Below are positions 9,114 through 16,790 of a DNA stretch of 52,780 nucleotides, one piece after another; the first letter of the stretch is position 1, and the number at the start of each line of letters is the position of its first letter. The stretch spans positions 1 to 52,780 of the forward strand of contig JAHHIF010000057.1 in NCBI GenBank assembly GCA_019358875.1. The letters are read 5' to 3'. The notes below the pieces were generated by a model, which was not told where the DNA came from, did no database searches, and worked only from the letters and a program-made list of their open reading frames with translations. The translations under genes were made by a program, and so were the position numbers. Source of the DNA: Symplocastrum torsivum CPER-KK1 (GTDB lineage Bacteria; Cyanobacteriota; Cyanobacteriia; Cyanobacteriales; Coleofasciculaceae).

Positions 9114-9491
9114 GTGAATAAAGCACTCAAGGAGCACAACTTCATGATGGTGGTCGATTTGACAGAAAACGTGTTGGTCAACACCCCCATTCCCAGCGCT
9201 AACCATGCCGCTTTGCGATCGGGATTTGCTGGCTATCCCGCTAACCCTCGATGGAATGCAGCAAAATATAGTGCCTGGAAAACAGGTCGTCAGTTACGAG
9301 AAGCATTGGCAAGTGGTCAGATGGTGGTGCGTTCCACAGACTCAATGCTTGTGCAAGCGAATGAGCAGGACGATCACTCAAACTCAGGTAACGCATCAAC
9401 TTCTAAGCAAGCTAAGCAAGCTAAGCAATCTAAGCCCTCTCAGTTATTGCATAAAGCTAAACGAATGCTGGCAGCTTACCAGCTAGCTTAA
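9114..9491 (+). CDS. Conserved-looking small protein of unknown function
   Basis: I do not recognise this family. The frame gives ~125 aa from the GTG at 9114, which is preceded by AAGGTGG; an in-frame GTG at 9102 is an alternative. The N-terminal two thirds look structured: a DLTENVLVNTPIP stretch, then NPRWNAAKYSAWKTGRQL and SGQMVVRSTDSMLV. The C-terminus is a low-complexity QAK/SK repeat (SKQAKQAKQSKPSQ) ending in a basic helix. No signal peptide or membrane segment. It stands alone between the decayed GGDEF-EAL gene and the S9 peptidase, with a long AT-rich leader. Confidence 0.55.
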   Translation: MNKALKEHNFMMVVDLTENVLVNTPIPSANHAALRSGFAGYPANPRWNAAKYSAWKTGRQLREALASGQMVVRSTDSMLVQANEQDDHSNSGNASTSKQAKQAKQSKPSQLLHKAKRMLAAYQLA

Positions 9492-9596
9492 GGCTCAAGT
9501 TTTACATCGGGTGTACCTACAGCTTTCTTATCTACTTCCATGATTTTGAGAAAACCGCGAGGCGTGGAAATACAGGAGTTTGCTGTAATCTACGCA

Positions 9597-9635
9597 AGAA
9601 GCACAGCAATGACTTGTAATCATCGCTGTGCTTCT
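9597..9635. other. Strong hairpin in a 420-bp gap without recognised genes
   Basis: Between 9492 and 9913 I see no supportable gene. The gap holds a perfect 11-bp inverted repeat (AGAAGCACAGC/GCTGTGCTTCT) with an inner ATGA/TCAT stem in its 17-nt loop. It is not followed by a U-run (ACGTTTCG), so it may be an RNA structure or a repeat rather than a standard terminator. A 68-codon frame across it (9540-9746) has no convincing features. Confidence 0.5.
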
Positions 9636-9913
9636 ACGTTTCGTGACCATCAACGTTTCTTTCAAATCTATTTAGGTTTATTTTTCCTTTACCTTGTCCA
9701 TATATTCATATTCGGCTCTAATCGAAGCACAATAGTCTTAGCTTAGTGCGATCGCACTTCTCTCTCAGAGTCAAGGGTTACTGCAATCCGCTTTTGGAAG
9801 GCTGAAGCCAATACGGTATCTTCTAATCCACGCATCTCATGCTCACCTTGGAATACTGATTTGACAATTCGTTAAAGTGTCTCATAGGTGACCATTTGAG
9901 GCAGAAAATAAAA

Positions 9914-11815
9914 ATGACAACTGCAACAGCAAGTCAATCAGCAACTCAGCTACCACCACTGATTCCTCGCGAGACGCTCTTCGGCAATCCAGAGCGTACT
10001 CGCCCCCAGCTATCACCCGATGGCAAGTACCTTGCCTACATTGCGCCAGATGAGAAAAACGTCTTACAAGTGTGGCTGCGAAGTGTCGGGCAAGAAGACG
10101 ATCGCAAACTGACGGATGATCAAAAGCGTGGCATTCGGATGTACTTCTGGACTTACAATGCTGACCAGTTGATTTATCTGCAAGACTCAGATGGTGATGA
10201 GAACTTCCACCTTTACTTAGTCAATATTCAGTCGAATATCGTCCGGGACTTAACCCCCTTCCAAGGAGTCAAAGCTCAGGTTGTAGAAATCGACCCCGAA
10301 TTACCCGATAAAGTGTTGGTAGGATTGAACCTGAATAACCAACAAAAGTTTGACGTTTACTGCATTGACCTAAACAACGGTGTGGTTGAGTTCGACACCG
10401 ACAACCCAGGTAATATCATCAGTTGGACAGCGGATGCCAAGTTTCAGATTCGGGCAGCAACAGCCGCAACGCCTGATGGTGGGTACGAGTTGTTATTCCG
10501 GGAAACCCTTGATGTGCCTTGGGAGACGCTTCGCCACTGGGGACCCGATGAGCAAGGTGGTGCCGTTGGCTTCTCGGCTGACAATCAAACCCTTTATGTA
10601 ATTGGCTCTCACGATGCCAATGCTCAGCGTTTGCTTGCCCTTGACCTCGCTAGCCGTGAAGAAACTGTCATTGCTGAGGATGAGCAATATGATGTGGGTG
10701 GTATCCTCACGCACCCCACGACACGAGTTATCCAAGCCGTTTCGTTCGACAAAGACAAGGTGGAGTGGCAGATACTGGATGAAAGTATTGCCGCAGATTT
10801 TGAAGCCATTGCCCAAGTGCGGGATGGGGAATTTGGAGTTACAAGCCGCGACTTGGCTGACAAAAACTGGCTAGTCGCTTACACCACAGACGATGGTCCC
10901 GTTTACTACTACGCTTACAATCGAGAGTCCAAATCCAGCACCTTACTCTTTAGCAACCAACCGAAACTTGAAGAGTTGTCCCTAGCCTCCATGGAACCCG
11001 TTTCCTACGAAGCGCGAGACGGGTTGACCATCCACGGCTATCTTACAATACCCGTCGGGTTGGAGCCAAGGAACTTACCGACTGTACTACTGGTTCACGG
11101 TGGACCTTGGGCGCGGGATACTTGGGGGTATAGCCCGATTGTGCAATGGTTGGCTAATCGGGGCTATGCTGTGCTGCAAGTAAACTTCCGGGGTTCCACT
11201 GGTTACGGTAAAGCTTTCTTGAATGCAGGGAATCGCCAATGGGCAGCGACAATGCACGACGATTTGATTGATGGTGTTAATTGGTTAGTAAAACAGGGAA
11301 TTGCTGACCCAGAGAAGATTGCGATTATGGGTGGTTCCTATGGTGGCTATGCAACGCTGGTGGGATTGACATACACACCGGACGTGTTTGCAGCAGGTGT
11401 TGACATTGTTGGGCCGAGCAACTTAGTGACATTGATGAAGAGTATTCCTCCCTACTGGGCACCCTTGTTGGCAAATATGTACCACCGTGTTGGAAATATG
11501 GAGACAGAAGAGGAGTTTCTCAAATCGCGATCGCCTTTATTTTTCGTTGACCGCATCCAGAAACCCTTACTCATCGGACAAGGCGCAAATGACCCACGAG
11601 TTAAGCAAGCGGAAAGTGAACAAATTGTTGAAGCGATGAAAAAGGCTGGCAAACCTGTAGAATATGCCCTCTATACTGACGAAGGACACGGCTTTGCTCG
11701 TCCAGAGAACCGATTACACTTTTTTGCGATCGCAGAAGAGTTTCTTGCTAAGTACTTAGGTGGTCGTTTTGAACCCGTAGGCGATATTCAAGGTCATTCC
11801 GGTATCGTCAGTTAA
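9914..11815 (+). CDS. S9 family peptidase (prolyl oligopeptidase / acylaminoacyl-peptidase type)
   Basis: Serine peptidase of 633 aa from the ATG at 9914; GAGG lies about 12 bases upstream. The N-terminal ~370 residues form a beta-propeller (repeated blocks such as SPDGKYLAYIAPDE, FSADNQTLYVIG, GGILTHP). The C-terminal ~260 residues are an alpha/beta-hydrolase. Seen: oxyanion region VLLVHGGPWARD, nucleophile Ser in GGSYGGYA, Asp in GANDPRV, His in DEGHGFARPEN. No signal peptide, so cytoplasmic cleavage of short peptides is likely. Neighbours do not point to a pathway. A hairpin repeat follows the stop. Confidence 0.93.
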   Translation: MTTATASQSATQLPPLIPRETLFGNPERTRPQLSPDGKYLAYIAPDEKNVLQVWLRSVGQEDDRKLTDDQKRGIRMYFWTYNADQLIYLQDSDGDENFHLYLVNIQSNIVRDLTPFQGVKAQVVEIDPELPDKVLVGLNLNNQQKFDVYCIDLNNGVVEFDTDNPGNIISWTADAKFQIRAATAATPDGGYELLFRETLDVPWETLRHWGPDEQGGAVGFSADNQTLYVIGSHDANAQRLLALDLASREETVIAEDEQYDVGGILTHPTTRVIQAVSFDKDKVEWQILDESIAADFEAIAQVRDGEFGVTSRDLADKNWLVAYTTDDGPVYYYAYNRESKSSTLLFSNQPKLEELSLASMEPVSYEARDGLTIHGYLTIPVGLEPRNLPTVLLVHGGPWARDTWGYSPIVQWLANRGYAVLQVNFRGSTGYGKAFLNAGNRQWAATMHDDLIDGVNWLVKQGIADPEKIAIMGGSYGGYATLVGLTYTPDVFAAGVDIVGPSNLVTLMKSIPPYWAPLLANMYHRVGNMETEEEFLKSRSPLFFVDRIQKPLLIGQGANDPRVKQAESEQIVEAMKKAGKPVEYALYTDEGHGFARPENRLHFFAIAEEFLAKYLGGRFEPVGDIQGHSGIVS

Positions 11816-11828
11816 GACTTCTTTTTGG

Positions 11829-11852
11829 TAGAGACGTGATTTATTGCGTCTC
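11829..11852. repeat. GAGACG/CGTCTC hairpin repeat
   Basis: GTAGAGACGTGATTTATTGC then GTCTC: a 6-bp stem GAGACG/CGTCTC around TGATTTATTG, followed by AATTTC. This type of GAGACG...CGTCTC hairpin is common between genes in filamentous cyanobacteria (remembered, not searched). It may serve as the terminator of the S9 peptidase gene. Confidence 0.5.
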
Positions 11853-11869
11853 AATTTCATATTGAATAA

Positions 11870-11990
11870 ACCTCTTGCAACTAAGTTGAAGCCCCCCTAA
11901 CTCCCAAAATTGGGGGAACTGGAGTGTTCATATTCAAAGTCCCCCAGAATTGGGGGATTTAGGGGGCATTCCTAGATTCGTGCAAGAGGT
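11870..11990. mobile_element. MITE-like element, 121 bp
   Basis: Perfect 10-bp terminal inverted repeats ACCTCTTGCA/TGCAAGAGGT bound a 121-bp segment without coding capacity. Inside, two C-rich/G-rich palindromes (AGCCCCCCTAACTCCC and CCCCCAGAATTGGGGG) can fold the whole element into a hairpin. It fits a non-autonomous miniature element. It lies in the 320-bp gap between the S9 peptidase and the SDR gene. Confidence 0.65.
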
Positions 11991-12136
11991 CTAATGTCTA
12001 GGACTAATATCGGCGAACTGACTCTGACATTTGATGGAAGTTGATCTCAGAGATTTTAACTAAACTAAATGTTTCTAGAGTGACTTTACCTTCACGCCTG
12101 AAGAATTTGTAATAAGGACTTTAAGGAGTAGTATTG

Positions 12137-13153
12137 ATGCAACTGAAGCCAATTAATCAGCAGGTTGTTGCCGTCGTTGGGGCTTCCAGCGGTATTGGGC
12201 GTGCGACTGCCCTCCAATTTGCAAAACGGGGGGCAAAGGTGGTTGTCTCTGGTCGCAGTGAGGCAAAGTTAGCCTCGTTGGTGGACGAGATTCGGGGCTT
12301 TGGTGCTGAGGCGAGTGCTATTGTCGCTGATGTGTCGGTCTTTGATCAGGTTAAGGCGATCGCTGATCATACCGTGGAGGTGTATGGGCGACTCGATACG
12401 TGGGTGCATGTCCCTGCGATCGGCTTGTTTGCCACATTCGATAACATCACACCAGAAGAGTTTAAGCACGTCATTGATGTAGATCTGATGGGGCAGGTAT
12501 ACGGTGCGATGGCGGCACTACCCCATCTCAAGCGTGAGGGACGAGGGGCGCTAATCCACATTTCTTCAATGGAAGGAAGGCGAAGTCTTCCCTACCAGAG
12601 TGCGTACTCCGCCGCAAAGCACGGTATCGAAGGCTTTACCGAAGCCATGCGCGTCGAGTTGCAACATGAGAAAATTCCTATCAGCGTGACCAGTGTAAAG
12701 CCTGCGGTGATCAACACCCCCTTCTGGAACAATGGTCTTACGAAGTTAGGCGTAAAGCCTGCAGGGATACCGCCCTACTACGACCCCAGATTGGTAGCTG
12801 ACGCAATCCTTCACGTTGCCGAACATCCCACCCGCGACTTCTTCGTTGGGGATGCAGCTAGAGCATTAGATGCACTACAGCGGCTTTCGCCAGAACTGGT
12901 GGATTCCTTGCTGCTACTCATTGGCTTCCCGCTTCAGCAAACTGATCAGCCAAAGTCGCCAGAGGATCGAAACAATTTTTACGAGCCTGTCCCAGATGAT
13001 ACCCGAATTGACGGAGACTTTAATAATCAGGTGATACCGAGTGTTTCCGACTGGCTGGATAAGAATCCAGTGGTCAAGTGGGGTGCGGTCGCTGGTGTAG
13101 CAGCATTAGCCCTGCTGGCAACACAGGTAGGAAAAGACGGGGGGCGAGTTTAG
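12137..13153 (+). CDS. SDR family oxidoreductase with C-terminal membrane anchor
   Basis: Short-chain dehydrogenase/reductase of 338 aa. The cofactor motif GASSGIG is at residues ~15-21, the NNAG-equivalent position reads VPAIG, and the catalytic Ser and Y-x-x-x-K are in HISSMEG and YQSAYSAAK. R in SGR after the second strand suggests NADP(H) preference. About 90 residues beyond the ~250-aa core end in a hydrophobic helix (WGAVAGVAALALLATQVG), so the enzyme may be membrane-tethered. Start is the ATG at 12137 with AAGGAG 8 bases upstream. The NNAG change is unusual but occurs in this subgroup. Substrate unknown. Confidence 0.9.
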   Translation: MQLKPINQQVVAVVGASSGIGRATALQFAKRGAKVVVSGRSEAKLASLVDEIRGFGAEASAIVADVSVFDQVKAIADHTVEVYGRLDTWVHVPAIGLFATFDNITPEEFKHVIDVDLMGQVYGAMAALPHLKREGRGALIHISSMEGRRSLPYQSAYSAAKHGIEGFTEAMRVELQHEKIPISVTSVKPAVINTPFWNNGLTKLGVKPAGIPPYYDPRLVADAILHVAEHPTRDFFVGDAARALDALQRLSPELVDSLLLLIGFPLQQTDQPKSPEDRNNFYEPVPDDTRIDGDFNNQVIPSVSDWLDKNPVVKWGAVAGVAALALLATQVGKDGGRV

Positions 13154-13614
13154 GAGCAAGCGGGTTGAGTTGTAGCTGCTCTACATGAAAGGGCAGCAAA
13201 AGTTCGGACAACTTTGCTCAAAAATGTATATCAGTTGGGAAAACTCACGCCTTATCAGGGTTACAGCATTTGCGATAACGAAGCGCTGCCGCCTTGCGGC
13301 GGATCGCCTAAAGTGACAGAAGCTGTTTACGGACGCGATGGGCTAACGCCCCGCTTTGCTAACGCTTCCGTTATGGATGGAAGAAACCATTCTGTTTTCT
13401 TAGGAGAGCGATATTGTTAAATGTGAAAGAATATAGCAATTTGTTGCAACGATGTGAGGATTTATTGCAATGCCTAAAAAATTACAGTGTCATTGAGTGT
13501 ATCACAGCGTACAATTGCCAGCATTACCCTGTTGGTGCGAGTTCATCAGGCTTGTACCATGCTGTTACCCTGTGCAACATAATGCTGTGCAAACGCTAGT
13601 CTATAGAATTGCTC
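13154..13614. other. 460-bp gap with palindromic repeats
   Basis: No supportable gene. The gap holds a GC-rich palindrome (GCCGCCTTGCGGC, about 13288-13300) and GGGCTAACGCCC followed by GCTTTGCTAACGC (about 13340-13367). Both resemble short cyanobacterial intergenic repeats. Two short open frames cross the region but begin with non-ATG codons and look random. Confidence 0.5.
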
Positions 13615-15831
13615 ATGCAGCCTAACGGTCTGCCCCTCCAGCCTTTAGCTTTATCACCTGCGATCGACTCTCATTTCCTGACAGTGGCTCCTGATACTCC
13701 ACTGCTTGATGTCTTAACACTAATGAGTCGCTTTCGCAGTTGTACGCTGCCTGCTGACAATTCCAACAACAAAGCTGATGAAGCCTACACGCAGATAAAT
13801 AACATTAGCTGTGTTGATCAGGAATGGCAGACAGTAATTGATGTTGTCGATACCGCAGGTGGTTGTGTCTTAGTAACCCAGGATGCACGGCTATTAGGCG
13901 TATTTACAGAGCGAGATATTGTTAAGCTAACAGCGGCAGATATTCCTTTAGGAAATCTCAAAATTGGCGACGTTGTAGCGCAACCCCCGATTAGCCTTAA
14001 GCAATCAGAGACTCACGACATTTTTACAGCGCTTGGGCTGTTTCGCCAACACCGAATTCGCCACTTACCAATTCTGGATGAGCAAGCTCGACCTATAGGA
14101 ATTGTCACTCATGACAGTATTCGCAGAGCCATGCAAGCCGTCAATCTGCTGACACGGCTGCGATATGTCAAAGATGTGATGACAACCCAGGTTATTCATG
14201 CGCCAGTCACAGTTTCCGTGCTGCATTTAGCAAAGCTGATGACAGAACATCAGGTTAGCTGCGTTGTTATTTGTCAGTCGTCGGAAACTACCAATAATGA
14301 AGAACAGATAATCGATAACAAACAACTAATCCCCATTGGTATTGTCACAGAGCGAGACATCGTGCAATTTCAAGCACTGGAGCTGGATTTGTCTCGAATG
14401 CCAGCTCAAGATGTGATGAGTACGCCGTTATTTTGCCTTCAACCCTCAGATTCTTTGCGGCTTGCTCATGAGGAGATGCAACGATATCAGGTACGGCGCT
14501 TAGTTGTCTCAGGTAGCAATGGAGAGTTGGTGGGGATTGTTTCCCAAACAAGTTTGCTGCAAGTACTGAACCCTGCGGATATGTACGGAGTCATTGAGAT
14601 ATTGCAGCAGGTGGTGGAAGAGCGAACGTCTGAATTAGAGAAGACAAATCAGCAGCTACGCCATGAGATTATCGAGCGCCAACGAGCTGAGTCAGAGTTA
14701 TTGAAGGCGCATGATCAATTGAAAATCCAAGTCGAGGAAAGAACGGCTCAACTTACTCAAGCGAATGCCCAACTCAAGCAAGACATTCTTGAACGCCAGC
14801 GGGTAGAAGCAGCCTTACGGCAAAGTGAAGCGAAATTAAAACAACAAGCGACCAAGCTAAGAAATGCTATTCAGGAACTGCATTCTTATCAGGCTCAGCT
14901 AATTCAGACGGAAAAAATGTCTTCTTTAGGGCAACTGGTTGGTGGTATCGCTCACGAAATTAACAATCCGATTAATTTTGTTTACGGCAATATTGCTTAC
15001 GCGAGTCAATACATTCAGGACATTTTGCGGCTACTGCAACTTTACGCCCAGCACTATCCTCAACCTGTGTCAGAAATCCAGAAGATTGTGGAGGAAATAG
15101 ACTTGGATTTTGTGAAAGCTGATCTTCCCAAGCTCTTTAATTCCATGAAATTAGGAGCCGATCGCATTCGTGATTTAGTGCTGTCGTTGCGGAACTTCTC
15201 TCGTCTGGATGAAGCTGAGATGAAATCTGTCAATCTGCACGAGGGTATTGATAGCACTCTGCTGATTTTACAGAACCAACTGAAAGCAACGGCTGGACGT
15301 TCTGAAATTCTAGTAGTCAAAGAGTATAGCAATCTACCGTTAGTGGAATGCTATGCAGGACAGCTCAACCAAGTGTTTATGAATCTTCTCTCTAACGCGA
15401 TCGATGCGCTGGAAGAATCTAGAATACTGAATGCAACATTTATGCTTGGCAATTCACAACTCCCAGTATCTATGCCGATGATCACAATTCGTACTGGGAT
15501 TGAGGAAGTAAACCAGGAAGAAGCTACTTTGAAATCCTCATCTCATCCTAAGGGAAAGCCTTTAGCACTTACTCCTCATGCTGTTATTCGCATCACAGAC
15601 AATGGTTCTGGGATGACAGAAGCCGTGCGTCAGCGTCTTTTTGACCCGTTTTTTACAACAAAGCCGGTAGGAAAAGGTACAGGTTTGGGTTTATCAATTA
15701 GCTACCAGATTGTCGTCAAAAAACACGGTGGACACATAGAGTGTAATTCCACGCCTGGGCAAGGAACTGAGTTTGTGATCACAATTCCAATTTCGCAACG
15801 GAATCAATCCACTGGATTTGCGATCGCATAA
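13615..15831 (+). CDS. CBS-domain sensor histidine kinase
   Basis: Cytoplasmic sensor kinase of 738 aa with no membrane segments. Residues ~15-320 hold four CBS motifs in two Bateman pairs (LLGVFTERDIVKL, PIGIVTHDSIRR, PIGIVTERDIVQF, LVGIVSQTSLLQ), which usually bind adenine nucleotides. A long coiled coil (~330-430) has two ERTxxL...ERQR repeats. The HisKA dimerisation helix carries the phosphorylated His in GQLVGGIAHEINNP (~447). The HATPase domain has N box NLLSNAIDAL, G1 DNGSGM, F box DPFFTTKP and G2 GKGTGLGLS. No response regulator is adjacent. It probably couples energy status to a phosphorelay. The ATG at 13615 is used; the ribosome-binding site is weak. Confidence 0.93.
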   Translation: MQPNGLPLQPLALSPAIDSHFLTVAPDTPLLDVLTLMSRFRSCTLPADNSNNKADEAYTQINNISCVDQEWQTVIDVVDTAGGCVLVTQDARLLGVFTERDIVKLTAADIPLGNLKIGDVVAQPPISLKQSETHDIFTALGLFRQHRIRHLPILDEQARPIGIVTHDSIRRAMQAVNLLTRLRYVKDVMTTQVIHAPVTVSVLHLAKLMTEHQVSCVVICQSSETTNNEEQIIDNKQLIPIGIVTERDIVQFQALELDLSRMPAQDVMSTPLFCLQPSDSLRLAHEEMQRYQVRRLVVSGSNGELVGIVSQTSLLQVLNPADMYGVIEILQQVVEERTSELEKTNQQLRHEIIERQRAESELLKAHDQLKIQVEERTAQLTQANAQLKQDILERQRVEAALRQSEAKLKQQATKLRNAIQELHSYQAQLIQTEKMSSLGQLVGGIAHEINNPINFVYGNIAYASQYIQDILRLLQLYAQHYPQPVSEIQKIVEEIDLDFVKADLPKLFNSMKLGADRIRDLVLSLRNFSRLDEAEMKSVNLHEGIDSTLLILQNQLKATAGRSEILVVKEYSNLPLVECYAGQLNQVFMNLLSNAIDALEESRILNATFMLGNSQLPVSMPMITIRTGIEEVNQEEATLKSSSHPKGKPLALTPHAVIRITDNGSGMTEAVRQRLFDPFFTTKPVGKGTGLGLSISYQIVVKKHGGHIECNSTPGQGTEFVITIPISQRNQSTGFAIA

Positions 15832-15926
15832 TCTGAAAATAGGTATTAGGTGTTAGATCGTAGGAAATAGGGATTTCATCGCCATGTTTGTGTACTCCTG
15901 TTCATGGTTTCTAACTTATCAAAGGT

Positions 15927-15962
15927 AAAAGGGTAAAAACTTTTCCCTTTACCCTTTTCCAA
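15927..15962. terminator. Terminator after the CBS histidine kinase
   Basis: An 11-bp stem AAAAGGGTAAA/TTTACCCTTTT with a 10-nt loop, about 95 bp past the kinase stop. The trailing CCTTTT/AAAA flanks would work in either direction. Confidence 0.6.
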
Positions 15963-16026
15963 AAACTGCTAGTCAAACAGGCAATGCGAGATGCTCTCGG
16001 CAGCTTATCGTGCAATGCCTAAGCAA

Positions 16027-16048
16027 ATAGTACCCTCAAGGGTACTAT
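16027..16048. promoter_or_regulatory. Perfect 22-bp palindrome, possible operator
   Basis: ATAGTACCCT-CA-AGGGTACTAT: 10-bp arms with only 2 bp between. The spacing is too tight for a good RNA hairpin but is typical of a dimeric repressor or activator site. It lies 118 bp upstream of the small Cys-tailed ORF at 16167. Confidence 0.45.
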
Positions 16049-16166
16049 GAAAGCCTTACAGAATTGACCACAATCTAGACATCGACGATTCCTTCTACCC
16101 AAACGTGCTGGGAGTCAGGAAACGTACTAGAAACTCAAATAGTGAATACAAGAGGATAAATCTACC

Positions 16167-16430
16167 ATGTTTGAAGCACAGGAAAAACTTGTGGAGACTG
16201 AAAAGACACAGCAATCATACACCGAAATCGAACAGAAGCTGCCTGTAATTCTAGGTGATATGAAAGCAGTATTGGAAAAGAACGGCATCACAGGGCTTAA
16301 TGTAGTTGAGTTCAAACTTGTGAAAGATGAAGATATTCAACTGCAAGATGAAGGCATTTCGGTTCGATCATCACCAAATGCTATTTGTTGCAAAATATTT
16401 GGTTTTACTCGGACTTGTGGACGTTGCTGA
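16167..16430 (+). CDS. Small protein with Cys-rich C-terminus (precursor-peptide-like)
   Basis: 87 aa starting at an ATG, with a GAGGAT stretch about 11 bases upstream. The first ~70 residues are helical and acidic (TEIEQKLPVILGDM, AVLEKNGITGLNVVEFKL). The last 16 residues switch to a basic, aromatic, cysteine-rich tail NAICCKIFGFTRTCGRC with four cysteines. A leader-like acidic part plus a short Cys-rich tail resembles a ribosomally made peptide precursor. No modifying enzyme, protease or exporter is adjacent, so this is only a resemblance; metal binding or redox roles are equally possible. A palindrome lies upstream and a MITE-like repeat downstream. Confidence 0.55.
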   Translation: MFEAQEKLVETEKTQQSYTEIEQKLPVILGDMKAVLEKNGITGLNVVEFKLVKDEDIQLQDEGISVRSSPNAICCKIFGFTRTCGRC

Positions 16431-16522
16431 ATCTAAAGCATTCTGTTCTTCTGCAAATACATCGCCTTGGCTCCGGCTTCTAATGACATCTAAGACTATG
16501 GAGGGAGGAGCTATTTTTAAAG

Positions 16523-16629
16523 CAGGACTTACACAATCAACGCATTAGCTCTCTAAATCTGGTGGCAATTAGATTGATTTATGTTCCTCAATATTAGGGA
16601 ACAAAATAGTTGACAAAGTGTAAGTCCTG
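16523..16629. mobile_element. MITE-like element, 107 bp
   Basis: Perfect 12-bp terminal inverted repeats CAGGACTTACAC/GTGTAAGTCCTG; complementarity continues imperfectly inward (AATCAAC/GTTGAC). An inner hairpin TGTTCC...GGAACA is present. No coding capacity. Ends of the CAGGACTTAC type recur in many cyanobacterial genomes (remembered). It fills most of the 360-bp gap before the exoprotein gene. Confidence 0.65.
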
Positions 16630-16790
16630 TAACTTTAATTTTTTCTAAATTGTAGTAAGCAGTGGTAGCTAGTTAAAAGAACCGATAACCTGCTGATTCC
16701 TTGGTTTTTTTAGGCAAGAAAAGAATCGTTTAAAGTGCTAAAAATTGTAGATAATTAGTCAGTTTCCTTTGGTTAAAAGACTGATTTTCT

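Noticed and set aside
9540..9746. 68-codon frame with a hydrophobic end
   Set aside because: It spans a strong hairpin, has no ribosome-binding site and no recognisable motif.
13214..13599. Two short frames before the CBS kinase
   Set aside because: They start at non-ATG codons and run through GC-rich palindromic repeats.
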